Under the pieces are notes generated by a model. The model worked only from the letters and a program-made list of their open reading frames with translations. It did no database searches and was not told the DNA's origin. This document shows, piece after piece, positions 17,238-25,626 of a stretch of 64,000 bases of DNA. The stretch's first letter is position 1. Every line of letters starts with the position of its first letter. The position numbers were made by a program, and so were the translations under genes. The stretch comes from Streptococcus parasanguinis CC87K (GTDB lineage: Bacteria; Bacillota; Bacilli; Lactobacillales; Streptococcaceae), in contig NZ_KI669401.1 in assembly GCF_000507765.1 (NCBI RefSeq), forward strand, positions 620,001 to 684,000. The letters run 5' to 3'.

Positions 17238-18325
17238 TCCTTCTCCCTTCTACTTTCGTGAATTTTGGCATCAATCAACTCTAAAAATTCATCGTAAAAA
17301 TAGAGATTTTCTCTTGGACCTGGACTAGCATCTACTTGGAATTGAACCCCTAAAATTGGTTGGTAACGATGACGAAAAGCTTCAATACTATGGTCATTGA
17401 CATTTTCATGTGTGACCAATAAATCATGGGGCAGACTGTCCCTCGCTATACTATACAAGTGATTTTGACTGGTTATCTCGATTTTTCCTGTCGCAATTTC
17501 ACGCACAGGTATGTTCAAGCCGAAATGTCCGACTTCCATAGGGGCCAGCTCAGCGCCGTAAGCTTGTGCCAACAACTGAGCTCCCAAGCCCATACCCCAG
17601 ATCGGAATCTGACCATTGAGCTTTTTGATCAAGCGGCAGAGTTTTTTCACCTGATGGGGATCGCCTGGCCCACTGGATAAAATAACCCCATCTGGTTGCT
17701 GCTCCATCAGTTCATCATAAGAGATATCATAGGGATAGACTGTCACATTACAGTCCCTTTGACTCAGCTGACGTAAGACAGAGTGCTTGACCCCTAGATC
17801 AATCAAGGCAATACTCTTTCCAAAACCAGGTACAGCATAGGCTGTTTTGGTCGAGACTTGACGTACTTGGTCTTTGGGAAGGACCGTTGCTCGCAACTGA
17901 TCCAAGATATGCTCGATCGAATCCCCCTTGTTAATAACAGTTGCCTTCATCCGTCCATACTTGCGGACAATTTTTGCCACCTGGCGGGTATCAATCCCTA
18001 CAATACCAGGGATTTTTTTTCGCTTCAAGAATTCATCCAAGGTCATCTGCTGCCGCCAATTGCTCGGCATCTCCACCAGATGCTGAACCACTACTGCTAA
18101 ACAAGTGGGTGTAATGGATTCAGAATCATCCCGATTGATTCCTGCTGCGCCAATAACCGGGAAGGTAAAGGAGAGAATCTGGCCACTAAAAGCCTGATCC
18201 GTGAGCAATTCTTGATAACCTGTCATGGCTGTGGTAAAGACCAACTCACCCGTTACATATAGGTCTGCACCAAAGGCTTCTCCTTCAAATACAGTACCAT
18301 CCTCTAGGACCAATAATCGTTTCAT
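17234..18325 (-). CDS. CarA-like pseudoenzyme (glutaminase triad lost)
   Basis: A 363-residue, full-length homologue of the carbamoyl-phosphate synthase small subunit. The N-terminal CarA domain (LEDGTVFEGEAFGA, TTAMTGYQELLTD, GIDTR) and the GATase fold (LSSGPGDP, ITSQNH, DASPGP) are well preserved. The amidotransferase catalytic residues are not. The nucleophile motif GxCLGHQ reads GMGLGAQ (Cys to Gly246, His to Ala249), and QYHPEAS reads QFQVDAS (His to Gln330, Glu to Asp332). It therefore cannot hydrolyse glutamine by the usual mechanism. GGGAGAGG precedes the ATG, and the gene overlaps the CarB-like gene. It lies downstream of pyrB behind a terminator-like hairpin. Confidence 0.88.
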   Translation of the reverse strand: MKRLLVLEDGTVFEGEAFGADLYVTGELVFTTAMTGYQELLTDQAFSGQILSFTFPVIGAAGINRDDSESITPTCLAVVVQHLVEMPSNWRQQMTLDEFLKRKKIPGIVGIDTRQVAKIVRKYGRMKATVINKGDSIEHILDQLRATVLPKDQVRQVSTKTAYAVPGFGKSIALIDLGVKHSVLRQLSQRDCNVTVYPYDISYDELMEQQPDGVILSSGPGDPHQVKKLCRLIKKLNGQIPIWGMGLGAQLLAQAYGAELAPMEVGHFGLNIPVREIATGKIEITSQNHLYSIARDSLPHDLLVTHENVNDHSIEAFRHRYQPILGVQFQVDASPGPRENLYFYDEFLELIDAKIHESRREKE

Positions 18326-18373
18326 CGAACCTCTCCCTTCTTTTACTCTAGTACAATTTTATCACAGTTCCTC

Positions 18374-18430
18374 AAAAAAAGGAAAGTCAGATTCCATGTA
18401 GCGATCTACTCTGTCCTCTTTCTTTCCTTT
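18374..18430 (-). terminator. Terminator/attenuator between pyrB and the carA-like gene
   Basis: AAAGGAAAG and CTTTCCTTT form a perfect 9-bp stem around about 35 bases, followed on the minus strand by T7. It lies 20-75 bases after the pyrB stop. A TGTGATAAAAT extended -10-like sequence follows, so the CarA/CarB-like pair may be partly uncoupled from pyrRB transcription. Confidence 0.55.
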
Positions 18431-18449
18431 CAATGAATTGTCAGTTATT

Positions 18450-19373
18450 TTATTTTGCTCCGCGACCTTTAAGGACGGCTTCAATGATGGCCATACGGAC
18501 AAAGACACCATTGGTCATTTGTTCTACGATGCGTGATTTAGGAGCTTCTACCAAGTGGTCCGCGATTTCAACGTCACGGTTGACTGGTGCTGGGTGCATC
18601 AAGATCGCAGTATCTTTCATACGGTCATAACGTTCTTGTGTCAAACCATGAAGACGGTGGTAGTTTTCTTTAGAGAAGAGTGATTCGTAATCATGACGTT
18701 CGTGCTGCACACGCAAGAACATCATCACATCCACTTCTTCAATGACTTCATCGATAGTGACGAAGGTTCCATAGTCTTCAAATTCCGCACTTCTCCATTC
18801 GTCTGGACCTGCAAAGTAAAGAGTTGCTCCCAAACGTTTCAAGATTTGCATGTTTGATTTCGCCACACGTGAGTGATCCAAGTCCCCAGCGATACAAACT
18901 TTCAAGCCGTCAAAGTGACCGAATTCTTGGTAGATGGTCATCAAATCAAGCAAGCTTTGGCTTGGGTGTTGACCTGAACCGTCCCCACCATTGACGATAG
19001 ATGCAGTGATCGTCGGGCTTTCAACTAATTCTTTGTAGTAATCCACTTCAGGGTGACGGATGACGCAGACATCTACACCAAGAGCTGACATGGTTAAGAT
19101 TGTATCGTAAAGTGTTTCCCCTTTGTTCACAGAACTTGTCTTTACATCAAAGTCAAGGAGATCACATCCCAATTTCAACTCTGCCACTTCAAAGGCTTTG
19201 TGGGTACGAGTTGAAGGTTCAAAGAAAAGGTTTGAGATGATGTGTTGGTCTTCGTAGGATGCTTTAGCTCCGTTTTTGAACTCAATCCCACGTTTGATCA
19301 ATGCCATTACTTCTTCATTGGTAAGAGTTTCCATTGAGACAAGGTTTTTAAGAGCGATTTGATTTTCAGACAT
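18450..19373 (-). CDS. pyrB: Aspartate carbamoyltransferase catalytic subunit
   Basis: A 307-residue ATCase that condenses carbamoyl phosphate with aspartate, the first committed step of UMP synthesis. The carbamoyl-phosphate-binding [13 protein letters not shown] and the [18 protein letters not shown] segment are present, as are [11 protein letters not shown] and the C-terminal helix. Start [13 protein letters not shown] at 19373 follows AAAAGGAG; an upstream in-frame ATG would add 10 unsupported residues. It is co-transcribed with pyrR. Unlike its CarA/CarB-like neighbours it retains all recognisable active-site motifs. Confidence 0.97.
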   Translation of the reverse strand: MSENQIALKNLVSMETLTNEEVMALIKRGIEFKNGAKASYEDQHIISNLFFEPSTRTHKAFEVAELKLGCDLLDFDVKTSSVNKGETLYDTILTMSALGVDVCVIRHPEVDYYKELVESPTITASIVNGGDGSGQHPSQSLLDLMTIYQEFGHFDGLKVCIAGDLDHSRVAKSNMQILKRLGATLYFAGPDEWRSAEFEDYGTFVTIDEVIEEVDVMMFLRVQHERHDYESLFSKENYHRLHGLTQERYDRMKDTAILMHPAPVNRDVEIADHLVEAPKSRIVEQMTNGVFVRMAIIEAVLKGRGAK

Positions 19374-19419
19374 ATTGATTCTCCTTTTAAAATGTGAATG
19401 CAAATAGTATACAATTTGT

Positions 19420-19938
19420 TTAAGCTTCTTTGATGAGGACGCGGTCTTGACCGTCTAGCTCCACCATCTCGACAATGATTTCCTCTGACTTACTTGTCGG
19501 GATATTTTTCCCAACAAAGTCCGGACGAATCGGCAACTCCCGATGCCCACGGTCGACTAGAACCGCCAGACTCACTCGAGCAGGACGACCGTGACTGACC
19601 AGATTATCAATGGCAGCGCGTATCGTGCGACCTGTATAGAGGACATCATCGATCAAAATGACTTCTCTATGAGCGATATCAACTGGTAAGACCGTTGTAT
19701 CCTCAGTCGCCTTCATGTCATCTCGGAAAGGCTTGGTATCTAGTTCTGCAACAGGGACATCGATTTGTTCCAGCTGAGAGAGGCGTTCTTGGATCCGGCG
19801 AGCGATGTAAACACCACGCGTCTTGATCCCCACCAGCACAATCTGGCTCAAATCTTTGTTTCGTTCAATGATTTCGTAGGTGATCCGGGTAATGGCCCGT
19901 TTCATCGTCAAATCATCAACGACTTCTTTGGTTTTCAT
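19420..19938 (-). CDS. pyrR: Bifunctional pyr operon attenuator / uracil PRTase
   Basis: A 172-residue PyrR. When UMP-bound it binds the leader RNA of pyr genes and promotes termination; it also has weak uracil phosphoribosyltransferase activity. The PRPP-binding signature is visible as [17 protein letters not shown] (about 90-106), with [13 protein letters not shown] and the [28 protein letters not shown] region. AGGAGGAC precedes the ATG. It is first in the operon and has a PyrR-type attenuator in its leader. Confidence 0.97.
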   Translation of the reverse strand: MKTKEVVDDLTMKRAITRITYEIIERNKDLSQIVLVGIKTRGVYIARRIQERLSQLEQIDVPVAELDTKPFRDDMKATEDTTVLPVDIAHREVILIDDVLYTGRTIRAAIDNLVSHGRPARVSLAVLVDRGHRELPIRPDFVGKNIPTSKSEEIIVEMVELDGQDRVLIKEA

Positions 19939-19955
19939 TCAGTCCTCCTTAGTTG

Positions 19956-20090
19956 TAAAAGAAAAACCTCCTTTTTCAAGGAGGTTCAGCAAATGGATGG
20001 TCTAAGAGGATAGAGTCTCGCCCTATGGTCCTAGCCATTGTTTTTCACAGTCTCCTTGCCTGCCTCACGGGACAGGATTAAAGGATTTAT
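19956..20090 (-). promoter_or_regulatory. PyrR-responsive attenuator leader
   Basis: On the minus strand the leader contains a PyrR-binding-like loop, CCTGTCCCGTGAGGCAGG (about 20058-20076). An intrinsic terminator, AACCTCCTT/AAGGAGGTT followed by T-rich sequence (19956-19986), lies just before pyrR. The intervening segment can pair as an antiterminator. The arrangement is the classic pyr attenuation system: PyrR-UMP stabilises the upstream hairpin and allows the terminator to form. Confidence 0.85.
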
Positions 20091-20102
20091 TTAATTGAGA
20101 TA

Positions 20103-20131
20103 ACTATATCACAGTTTCAAACGACATGCAA
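20103..20131 (-). promoter_or_regulatory. pyrR promoter
   Basis: Minus-strand TTGCAT (20126-20131), 17-base spacer, TATAGT (20103-20108). The predicted start near 20096 gives a leader of about 155 bases that covers the attenuator. Confidence 0.7.
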
Positions 20132-20212
20132 GAAAAAACTCAACATTTTTCAAAAAAATTTAAAGATATGACTTTTCGTCTGAATAATGTTCGGTTTTTA
20201 CTGAAAAACAGC

Positions 20213-20836
20213 CTATTTTCGCTTGATATTTTTGATCCCATAGAGCACATAGCCAGCTAGGAGGTAAGCGATAAAGATGATCACTACCCATTTGCCAACA
20301 AAGGCCCAACCGTATTTATTAACATTGATAAAGAAATAGGCAAAGGGACTATCTTTTGCACCTGGAATCGGCCACTTCAAGACCAAACCATTGAGAAGGG
20401 CAAAGAGCATGTAAGCCAGGGGAATCAAGGTCCAAAGGAAGGGATCGAGCTTACGGTATTGCTTGGCTTTATCAACCACTAGGGTATCAAAGAAGAACAT
20501 CAAAGGAACGATGTAATGACAGAGGAAGTTTTCCAAACGATAAAACTTCTCAGGTGTCGCCAGAGGCGCCAACATAAAGTGGTAGATGACAAAGGTAATC
20601 ATAATAGCCATGGTGACCGCTCCCTTCATACGAAGGTAGCCCTGAGTCTGGGTCGAACGACCTCGAACCATGCGCCAAACCATGTCTCCCATAAAGAACA
20701 TGACCAACATGTTAGATAAAATGGTGTAATAGAGCATCATGCCAAAGCCCCCATGCTTGGTCAGTTGCAGATAAACACCGAGTACACTTAAAATAAACAA
20801 TAAAAAACGATAGCTAAACAATAGTTTGAATTTCAT
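20213..20836 (-). CDS. Pr6Pr-family membrane protein
   Basis: A 207-residue integral membrane protein with about six hydrophobic helices and the conserved residues of the Pr6Pr (FAR-17a/AIG1-like) group: YTILSNMLV, YHFMLAP, FLCHYIVPLMFFFD, PLAYMLFALLNG. The function is unknown; eukaryotic relatives hydrolyse fatty-acid esters of hydroxy fatty acids. AGGAGG lies eight bases before the ATG. It may be read with the zinc-ribbon gene upstream, since only a weak hairpin (AAGGG/CCCTT) lies between. Confidence 0.75.
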   Translation of the reverse strand: MKFKLLFSYRFLLFILSVLGVYLQLTKHGGFGMMLYYTILSNMLVMFFMGDMVWRMVRGRSTQTQGYLRMKGAVTMAIMITFVIYHFMLAPLATPEKFYRLENFLCHYIVPLMFFFDTLVVDKAKQYRKLDPFLWTLIPLAYMLFALLNGLVLKWPIPGAKDSPFAYFFINVNKYGWAFVGKWVVIIFIAYLLAGYVLYGIKNIKRK

Positions 20837-20880
20837 AGTATCCTCCTGAAAGAAAAGGGACTAGGCCCTTCTTCTTTTCT

Positions 20881-21216
20881 TTAGATCTTCTTCACAAATT
20901 CTGATTTGAGTTTCATTGCACCAAAGCCATCAATCTTACAATCGATGTTGTGGTCTCCTTCCACGATACGGATATTTTTCACGCGCGTACCTTGTTTCAA
21001 ATCTTTCGGGGCACCCTTGACTTTCAAATCTTTTATCAAGGTCACCGTATCGCCATCAGCCAATTTGTTTCCGTTTGCGTCAATCGCTACGACACCCTCT
21101 TCTTCTTCGACCTCAGCTGGGTTCCATTCATACGCACACTCTGGACACACCAAGAGCGCTCCATCTTCATAGACGTATTCAGAGTTACATTTTGGACAGT
21201 TTGGTAAGTTATTCAT
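20881..21216 (-). CDS. YjdM/PhnA-like zinc-ribbon protein
   Basis: A 111-residue cytosolic protein with an N-terminal zinc ribbon (CPKC...CPEC, residues about 7-28) and a C-terminal SH3-like KOW-type domain, [17 protein letters not shown]. It is the small alkylphosphonate-utilisation-operon PhnA/YjdM family, whose role is unresolved and unrelated to phosphonate here, as no phn genes are nearby. The start at 21216 follows AAGGAGAT; the longer frame to 21246 lacks a site. Confidence 0.88.
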   Translation of the reverse strand: MNNLPNCPKCNSEYVYEDGALLVCPECAYEWNPAEVEEEEGVVAIDANGNKLADGDTVTLIKDLKVKGAPKDLKQGTRVKNIRIVEGDHNIDCKIDGFGAMKLKSEFVKKI

Positions 21217-21302
21217 TTTTATCTCCTTATTCAAATTAACTTTCATAGTATACCATGAAAGCGAAAATTTGACAAATCCTGCTTAACTGTAGCATTTTCA
21301 AT

Positions 21303-21326
21303 AAAAAAGGAGGCAACTTGGCCTCC
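21303..21326 (-). terminator. Terminator of HAD/thioesterase unit
   Basis: Hairpin GGAGGC-AACTTG-GCCTCC followed on the minus strand by T6, 19 bases after the HAD stop codon. Confidence 0.85.
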
Positions 21327-21344
21327 CTACATAGATCATATTTT

Positions 21345-22097
21345 TCAATCTTCCTGCAATTCTTGAATATCTCGAATCACGCGCACACCTGCTTGATTCT
21401 TCTCGCGAAGTTCAACATCAGAATATGGGAAGGTATTGATCAAGATACTCTCCATCCCGATACTTTGGGCCACGGCGACATCTGTCGTAAAGTCATTCCC
21501 CACCATGACCGTTTTCTCAGGGTTCAACTGGTGTTCTTTCATCACTTCCAAGAGAAACTCTGGCTGAGGTTTGCGAATACCTGCATCAGATGACAAGTAA
21601 ATGGCATGGAAAAGTTCTCTCAAACCAACCAAATCAATCTCCGGATTGGTAAAATCCGCTTGGGCATTGGATAAGAGAAAGATCCGGCAACCTGCAGCTT
21701 TCATATCCTCTAATACTTCTTTCGTGTGAGGATAAAGCTCCAACCGTTTGCGAGAAAGGACACGGAAAGTCCGCGCAATCAAACGTCCCCACTCTTTGAG
21801 GTGGACAACACTATTCCCGCTTGGATGGCCTTCTAAATACAATTGCACAAAGATAACTGTAAGATCAATCTCTGGGTAGGCAACTTGTTTTTCCTTAGCC
21901 AAGTCTTCTTCGGCTTGTTGCACCAACTCTCTATAACGCAGTCGCAAGCCTTCTCCTGTGTAGCTTGCCCCGTAGGATTGGTAGATCTGAGCCATGGTAT
22001 CCCATAAAATGGGACTCGACTCATCCGTTTCGATGTCGACCAAGGTTCCATAAAAATCAAAAATATAGTTTTTAAATGCGTACTTGTGCGGATTCAT
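21345..22097 (-). CDS. HAD-superfamily hydrolase (FMN/phosphoglycolate type)
   Basis: A 250-residue HAD subfamily IA hydrolase with a helical cap. Motif I is FDFYGTLVD (Asp14/Tyr16 instead of the usual second Asp), motif II LLSNAQAD, motif III Lys in RKPQPEF and motif IV MVGNDFTTDV. The DFYGT form of motif I is seen in a subset of these enzymes in streptococci. The substrate is unknown. It overlaps the thioesterase gene by 26 bases and is probably translationally coupled to it. Confidence 0.85.
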   Translation of the reverse strand: MNPHKYAFKNYIFDFYGTLVDIETDESSPILWDTMAQIYQSYGASYTGEGLRLRYRELVQQAEEDLAKEKQVAYPEIDLTVIFVQLYLEGHPSGNSVVHLKEWGRLIARTFRVLSRKRLELYPHTKEVLEDMKAAGCRIFLLSNAQADFTNPEIDLVGLRELFHAIYLSSDAGIRKPQPEFLLEVMKEHQLNPEKTVMVGNDFTTDVAVAQSIGMESILINTFPYSDVELREKNQAGVRVIRDIQELQED

Positions 22098-22476
22098 CTC
22101 TCACTCCCGTAACAAACATGGTAAAGGTTGCCTTGCAGACATTGGCCCCGTCTTGATTGGTAATATCGACATCCACAACTCGAGTCGTGCGTCCACTATG
22201 GACACATTCGCCATGGATCGTGAGGACATCCCCCAGACGCCCTGCTTTCAAGTAATTGATCGAGGATTGCAAGGTCACCCCATCGACCCCTTGAGAAACC
22301 ACGACCAAACCACTGACTTGGTCACACAGGGTAAAGAGATAGCCTCCGTGCGCATTTCCATAATAATTGAGCGAGGATTCCACGACCTTGGTTGTCACCA
22401 CTACATGGCCATCTCTCATCTTTTCGATTTCATAATTTTCAAATGCAGCAATTGCATCAAAGTGAAAATCTTTCAT
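22072..22476 (-). CDS. PaaI-type hotdog thioesterase
   Basis: A 134-residue hotdog-fold protein. The active-site segment YGNAHGGYLFTLCDQVSG (Asn/His/Gly and the later Asp, about 39-57) is typical of the PaaI/YdiI group that hydrolyses acyl- or aryl-CoA thioesters. AAAAGGTGG precedes ATG 22476. It overlaps the HAD gene downstream. The acyl substrate cannot be inferred. Confidence 0.88.
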   Translation of the reverse strand: MKDFHFDAIAAFENYEIEKMRDGHVVVTTKVVESSLNYYGNAHGGYLFTLCDQVSGLVVVSQGVDGVTLQSSINYLKAGRLGDVLTIHGECVHSGRTTRVVDVDITNQDGANVCKATFTMFVTGVRDESAQVRI

Positions 22477-22559
22477 ATACTTGCCACCTTTTCTAGCATC
22501 TTTTCAACTCCTCTATCATACTACAATTAAGAAGCAGATACAAGCAAAGGGGCAATTCC

Positions 22560-23657
22560 TTAGAAGCAGAAAAGGAGACTCCAACTAAGTAAGAAGACGA
22601 TACTAGGAACAATGTATTTTCGGGGGTGCTTCCAACATTCTCTCTTTAAATTCCATTTTCTTAAAGGAAAATAGATTTCAATAAGTAAGTGCAAAACAGC
22701 TTCCACTACTGCTAGAAGCATCACTCCTAGTAAAAATAGAATCCCCAAGTCAGGCATGACCACCATTTTTAATAATAGAGCAACAAATAGATTCACAGCT
22801 AAGAAATAAGTCAGCAATACACGGTAATACATCAAGTAAAAGAACCGACTCTTAGGAAGTGACTTAACATGATCAATCAAATCTTTATCCGCGGAAATGA
22901 GGGTGGTTAATGGCGTATTGACAGAAGCCATCGTTAAAAGAATGATGATTTTTAAAGGAGCATCATAATCCTGTATCAGAATGAGAAGGAGGAAGATGAG
23001 AGTAAAGACAAAATTGATGGAAAAATAGCGCTCTTGAAACAAGGAAAGCCAAAAATAATTGCCACTTCTTCTCTTTGCGACGAGCAACTGATCATTTTTT
23101 GAAATCGCGACCAGGTCCTCATTTTTAAAAATTAAGACAGCAAGGAGGGCTGACAGTAAGATCATATAGGACACTTGTTGAACCCATAAAGAAGATCCTG
23201 TGAGAACAGTCGTTACAAAAATGAGCACCCCTCCTAGAAAACTGGGCCTTGTATTGAACTGGATAAAGACATAAAACACACTCAATACCACCAGTAAAGA
23301 TAGGTGGACAAGCTTAAAGGATTGTGGCAGGTCTAACTTGACTCCCAAAAAGAGGATCAATAACAGCACGCGCTCTAACAAATTGAGAAGAAAGGTTACT
23401 GTCAGAAAAGAACCTTTGAAACGATTGAGAGACAACGGAAGCTGGTAGTAGGCCTGGACCCTGTCCATCGAAAAGTAGGAATACAACAATTGAAAGGTTG
23501 ATAGAGCAGTGACAATAGCCGTACTGATCAATAAGACTTGAAAGCTCGTAGAAAATTTGCCCCCAACAACATGGTAATAAAGAGCAAATGCTAAGGAAGT
23601 CAAGAACAAAAAGAGCCGATTTTTGGATACCAAATCTCTAAAAATTGCTAGTAGCAT
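22560..23657 (-). CDS. ABC-2-type permease
   Basis: A 365-residue polytopic membrane protein with about ten hydrophobic helices, directly downstream (three-base gap) of an ABC ATPase. It matches the topology of a long permease subunit of ABC-2-type transporters, but no residues identify a substrate. The unit 24502 to 22560 (46-residue peptide, ATPase, permease) is compact and co-directional. Similar three-part units with a dedicated regulator occur in other streptococci; no regulator gene is adjacent here. Confidence 0.7.
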   Translation of the reverse strand: MLLAIFRDLVSKNRLFLFLTSLAFALYYHVVGGKFSTSFQVLLISTAIVTALSTFQLLYSYFSMDRVQAYYQLPLSLNRFKGSFLTVTFLLNLLERVLLLILFLGVKLDLPQSFKLVHLSLLVVLSVFYVFIQFNTRPSFLGGVLIFVTTVLTGSSLWVQQVSYMILLSALLAVLIFKNEDLVAISKNDQLLVAKRRSGNYFWLSLFQERYFSINFVFTLIFLLLILIQDYDAPLKIIILLTMASVNTPLTTLISADKDLIDHVKSLPKSRFFYLMYYRVLLTYFLAVNLFVALLLKMVVMPDLGILFLLGVMLLAVVEAVLHLLIEIYFPLRKWNLKRECWKHPRKYIVPSIVFLLSWSLLFCF

Positions 23658-23660
23658 GCT

Positions 23661-24365
23661 CTACCCCCTCTGACGATTGACGTCATGAAACCAATCTTCT
23701 AAATTCGAATCGATCGCGTCTAGGTGACCATCTTCAATAGTATAAGCTGTATCACAGACTCGAACGATACTCTCTGCTATATGCGAACTCATCAGAATAG
23801 CGCCTTCTTCTTTATACTGCAATAGCAAACCATATAGAAATTCTGTCGCATCAAAATCAAGGCCATCAAATGGTTCGTCCAAAATAAGGAGGGAAGGTTT
23901 GAGATAAAAAGCTGTGATCAGGAAGACTTTCTTCTTATTTCCCGTTGACAAACTACCGATATCGGTGTTGAGAAATTCTTCAAAATGAAAACCTGAGATC
24001 AGGTCCTGCAATAACGTTTCATCTCTCTTTCGATGATACAAACGACAGACAAAATTAAAATAGTGAACAAAATCCCAGTTTAAAAAACTATTGTTTTCAG
24101 TAAAAACTGTATAGGTACTGCTCTTATAGAAATTCGTATGAAAAGATGTCACCTTGTCTTCAATGGTAACAGTCTCAACTGCATACTGCCGATGATCAAA
24201 AACACTACTTAAAGCTTTTAGCAAGGTTGTCTTCCCAGCTCCATTTCGACCAATCAACCCTACTACAGAATGATTGGGTACAAGCAAATTCACGTCTTTT
24301 ATAATGGGCTTGTCTTTTTTATACCAAACATTTAGCCCCTTAATGTTTAAACACTCACTCTTCAT
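23661..24365 (-). CDS. ABC transporter ATPase
   Basis: A 234-residue nucleotide-binding protein with Walker A GRNGAGKTT (about 37-45), a variant signature SLSTGNKKKV in place of LSGGQ, and Walker B LLILDEPFDGLD (about 161-172). The switch His follows in MSSHIAES. It energises the downstream permease. Its ATG overlaps the stop of a 46-codon membrane peptide gene (ATGA), so these three form one translationally coupled unit. The exported substrate is unknown. Confidence 0.85.
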   Translation of the reverse strand: MKSECLNIKGLNVWYKKDKPIIKDVNLLVPNHSVVGLIGRNGAGKTTLLKALSSVFDHRQYAVETVTIEDKVTSFHTNFYKSSTYTVFTENNSFLNWDFVHYFNFVCRLYHRKRDETLLQDLISGFHFEEFLNTDIGSLSTGNKKKVFLITAFYLKPSLLILDEPFDGLDFDATEFLYGLLLQYKEEGAILMSSHIAESIVRVCDTAYTIEDGHLDAIDSNLEDWFHDVNRQRG

Positions 24366-24502
24366 CGACGCACTCCTTTATAAAGGTAAGAAGCCCCAAC
24401 TAAAAGCAACAGCAAAGCGTATAACCATTCCTTTTGAAAGGCAAAGACTAAGGCACCGATCAAGAAGCAAATTCCTATAAGGATTCTAAATTGTAATTTC
24501 AT
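24362..24502 (-). CDS. 46-residue membrane peptide coupled to ABC transporter
   Basis: A 46-codon open frame starting MKLQFRILIGICFLIGAL and ending LYKGVRR, with two hydrophobic helices (about 5-22 and 27-42) and basic ends. The stop codon TGA overlaps the ATPase ATG (ATGA), strong evidence of translational coupling. It starts after a GAAAGAAGG sequence and is the first gene after the promoter at 24559-24587. It is probably a small transporter-associated membrane subunit. No homologue can be named from the sequence alone. Confidence 0.7.
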   Translation of the reverse strand: MKLQFRILIGICFLIGALVFAFQKEWLYALLLLLVGASYLYKGVRR

Positions 24503-24558
24503 ATCTTGCCTTCTTTCTATTCACAGTATGAATGATTACAATTGTATTTTATGCTTAT

Positions 24559-24587
24559 ACTATAGTACTTTTTTTAAGCAGATTCAA
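24559..24587 (-). promoter_or_regulatory. Promoter with palindrome for ABC unit
   Basis: Minus-strand TTGAAT (24582-24587), 17-base spacer, TATAGT (24559-24564). The -10 element sits inside a perfect 10-bp palindrome TACTATAGTA (24558-24567), a plausible repressor site. Confidence 0.55.
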
Positions 24588-24626
24588 GCACGAATGGAAT
24601 ATTCTTTCTTCTTTTACCTTACAAGC

Positions 24627-24648
24627 AAAAAAGCTAGATACCTCTAGC
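24627..24648 (-). terminator. Terminator of NUDIX gene
   Basis: GCTAGA-TACC-TCTAGC stem followed on the minus strand by T6, 8 bases after the stop codon of the NUDIX gene. Confidence 0.75.
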
Positions 24649-24655
24649 CCCTTGC

Positions 24656-25126
24656 TTAAAATCTTAATTTTTCCCAATCATCGTCTGTCCGTTTACGATA
24701 ATAGTACTCGGACAAATCTGGGTCTTCCATCACTTCCAGCAGAGGAAGCATATCGTAGGATAAGTCCAACTGATCTAATTGGTCTTTCTCAACCCAAGAA
24801 ACTTCTCCTTCTTCGGACGATCTGAGCTGGCCAGTGAATTCTGTCGCTTTGTAGCAAAAGACGATGTAGCGGCCGCCCTCATCTTGTGGCCAGTCTTTGA
24901 CTGCGACGAGTTTTGGATCTGTAATTGTCAGTCCTGTCTCTTCGTAGATTTCACGAATGACGGATTCTACAAGGCTTTCTCCCTCTTCGATATGGCCACC
25001 TGGAAAAGCATAGCCAGCCCATTTCTTGTAGCGCTCTGGCGAGCGGTATTGGAGGACTACTTTATTCGTTTTACAGTCTTCAATCAGACATAGATTTGTT
25101 AAAATGGTAGATGTTTCGCGTGACAT
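24656..25126 (-). CDS. NUDIX hydrolase (8-oxo-dGTPase-like)
   Basis: A 156-residue NUDIX hydrolase. The NUDIX box is complete: GGHIEEGESLVESVIREIYEETG (GX5EX7REUXEEXGU), in the middle of the protein. The N-terminal part (MSRETSTILTNLCLIEDCKTN...) resembles the MutT-like 8-oxo-dGTP diphosphatases of streptococci. The substrate is not certain, as it could be another nucleoside diphosphate derivative. Single gene with its own terminator. Confidence 0.88.
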   Translation of the reverse strand: MSRETSTILTNLCLIEDCKTNKVVLQYRSPERYKKWAGYAFPGGHIEEGESLVESVIREIYEETGLTITDPKLVAVKDWPQDEGGRYIVFCYKATEFTGQLRSSEEGEVSWVEKDQLDQLDLSYDMLPLLEVMEDPDLSEYYYRKRTDDDWEKLRF

Positions 25127-25152
25127 AAATTTCCTTTCTATAATGTTAACAA

Positions 25153-25584
25153 TTAATCAAAATAAACTTTTTTCTTTACCTCTTTCTTCATCACAAAGGG
25201 ATTTACCAGCTCATGGTATTCATCAAAAATATCCAAAAGAAAGCCTCTCTCAAAGACAATGGTCTTCTCTTTTATCGAATATTCCAAGTGAATCGTAACC
25301 GGACCATGACCATCAAAGGTAAAGAACAACTCAATGAAAAATACCAGAATCGCCATAGCAAAGAGACTCAAAAGAACACTAACAAAGTTCTTCCAATTTG
25401 GAGCATGTTTTCGATAGAAGTGATACCAGATGTGACTAAAAGCCGTCACAGCTCCAAGATACAGCCAGGGATTCCACAGGAGCGGTGTAAATGCATAACC
25501 ATAGAAGCTCAATATAAAGTTCACAAGAACAAAAAGCAACAGAATCAGATACAGGATCCGAAACATGTTCAAATAATTTCTCAT
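25153..25584 (-). CDS. Hypothetical membrane protein, 143 aa
   Basis: A 143-residue protein with three hydrophobic segments (about 9-30, 38-52 and 64-90) followed by a hydrophilic C-terminal domain, ENPF-like and charged. It matches no family that I recognise. It lies 42 bases downstream of another small membrane protein gene, so the two may be a unit. It is not a signal-peptide protein, since the C-terminus follows the last helix. Function unknown. Confidence 0.55.
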   Translation of the reverse strand: MRNYLNMFRILYLILLLFVLVNFILSFYGYAFTPLLWNPWLYLGAVTAFSHIWYHFYRKHAPNWKNFVSVLLSLFAMAILVFFIELFFTFDGHGPVTIHLEYSIKEKTIVFERGFLLDIFDEYHELVNPFVMKKEVKKKVYFD

Positions 25585-25626
25585 GTTTGGTCTCCCCTTC
25601 GTAATAATTGGATTAAACTGGATCTC

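Noticed and set aside
15498-18325. Sequencing error as an explanation of the Car-like genes
   Set aside because: The missing catalytic residues are substitutions inside well-conserved, fully open frames, and the CarB-like gene ends in a normal stop at a terminator; indel errors would instead break frames.
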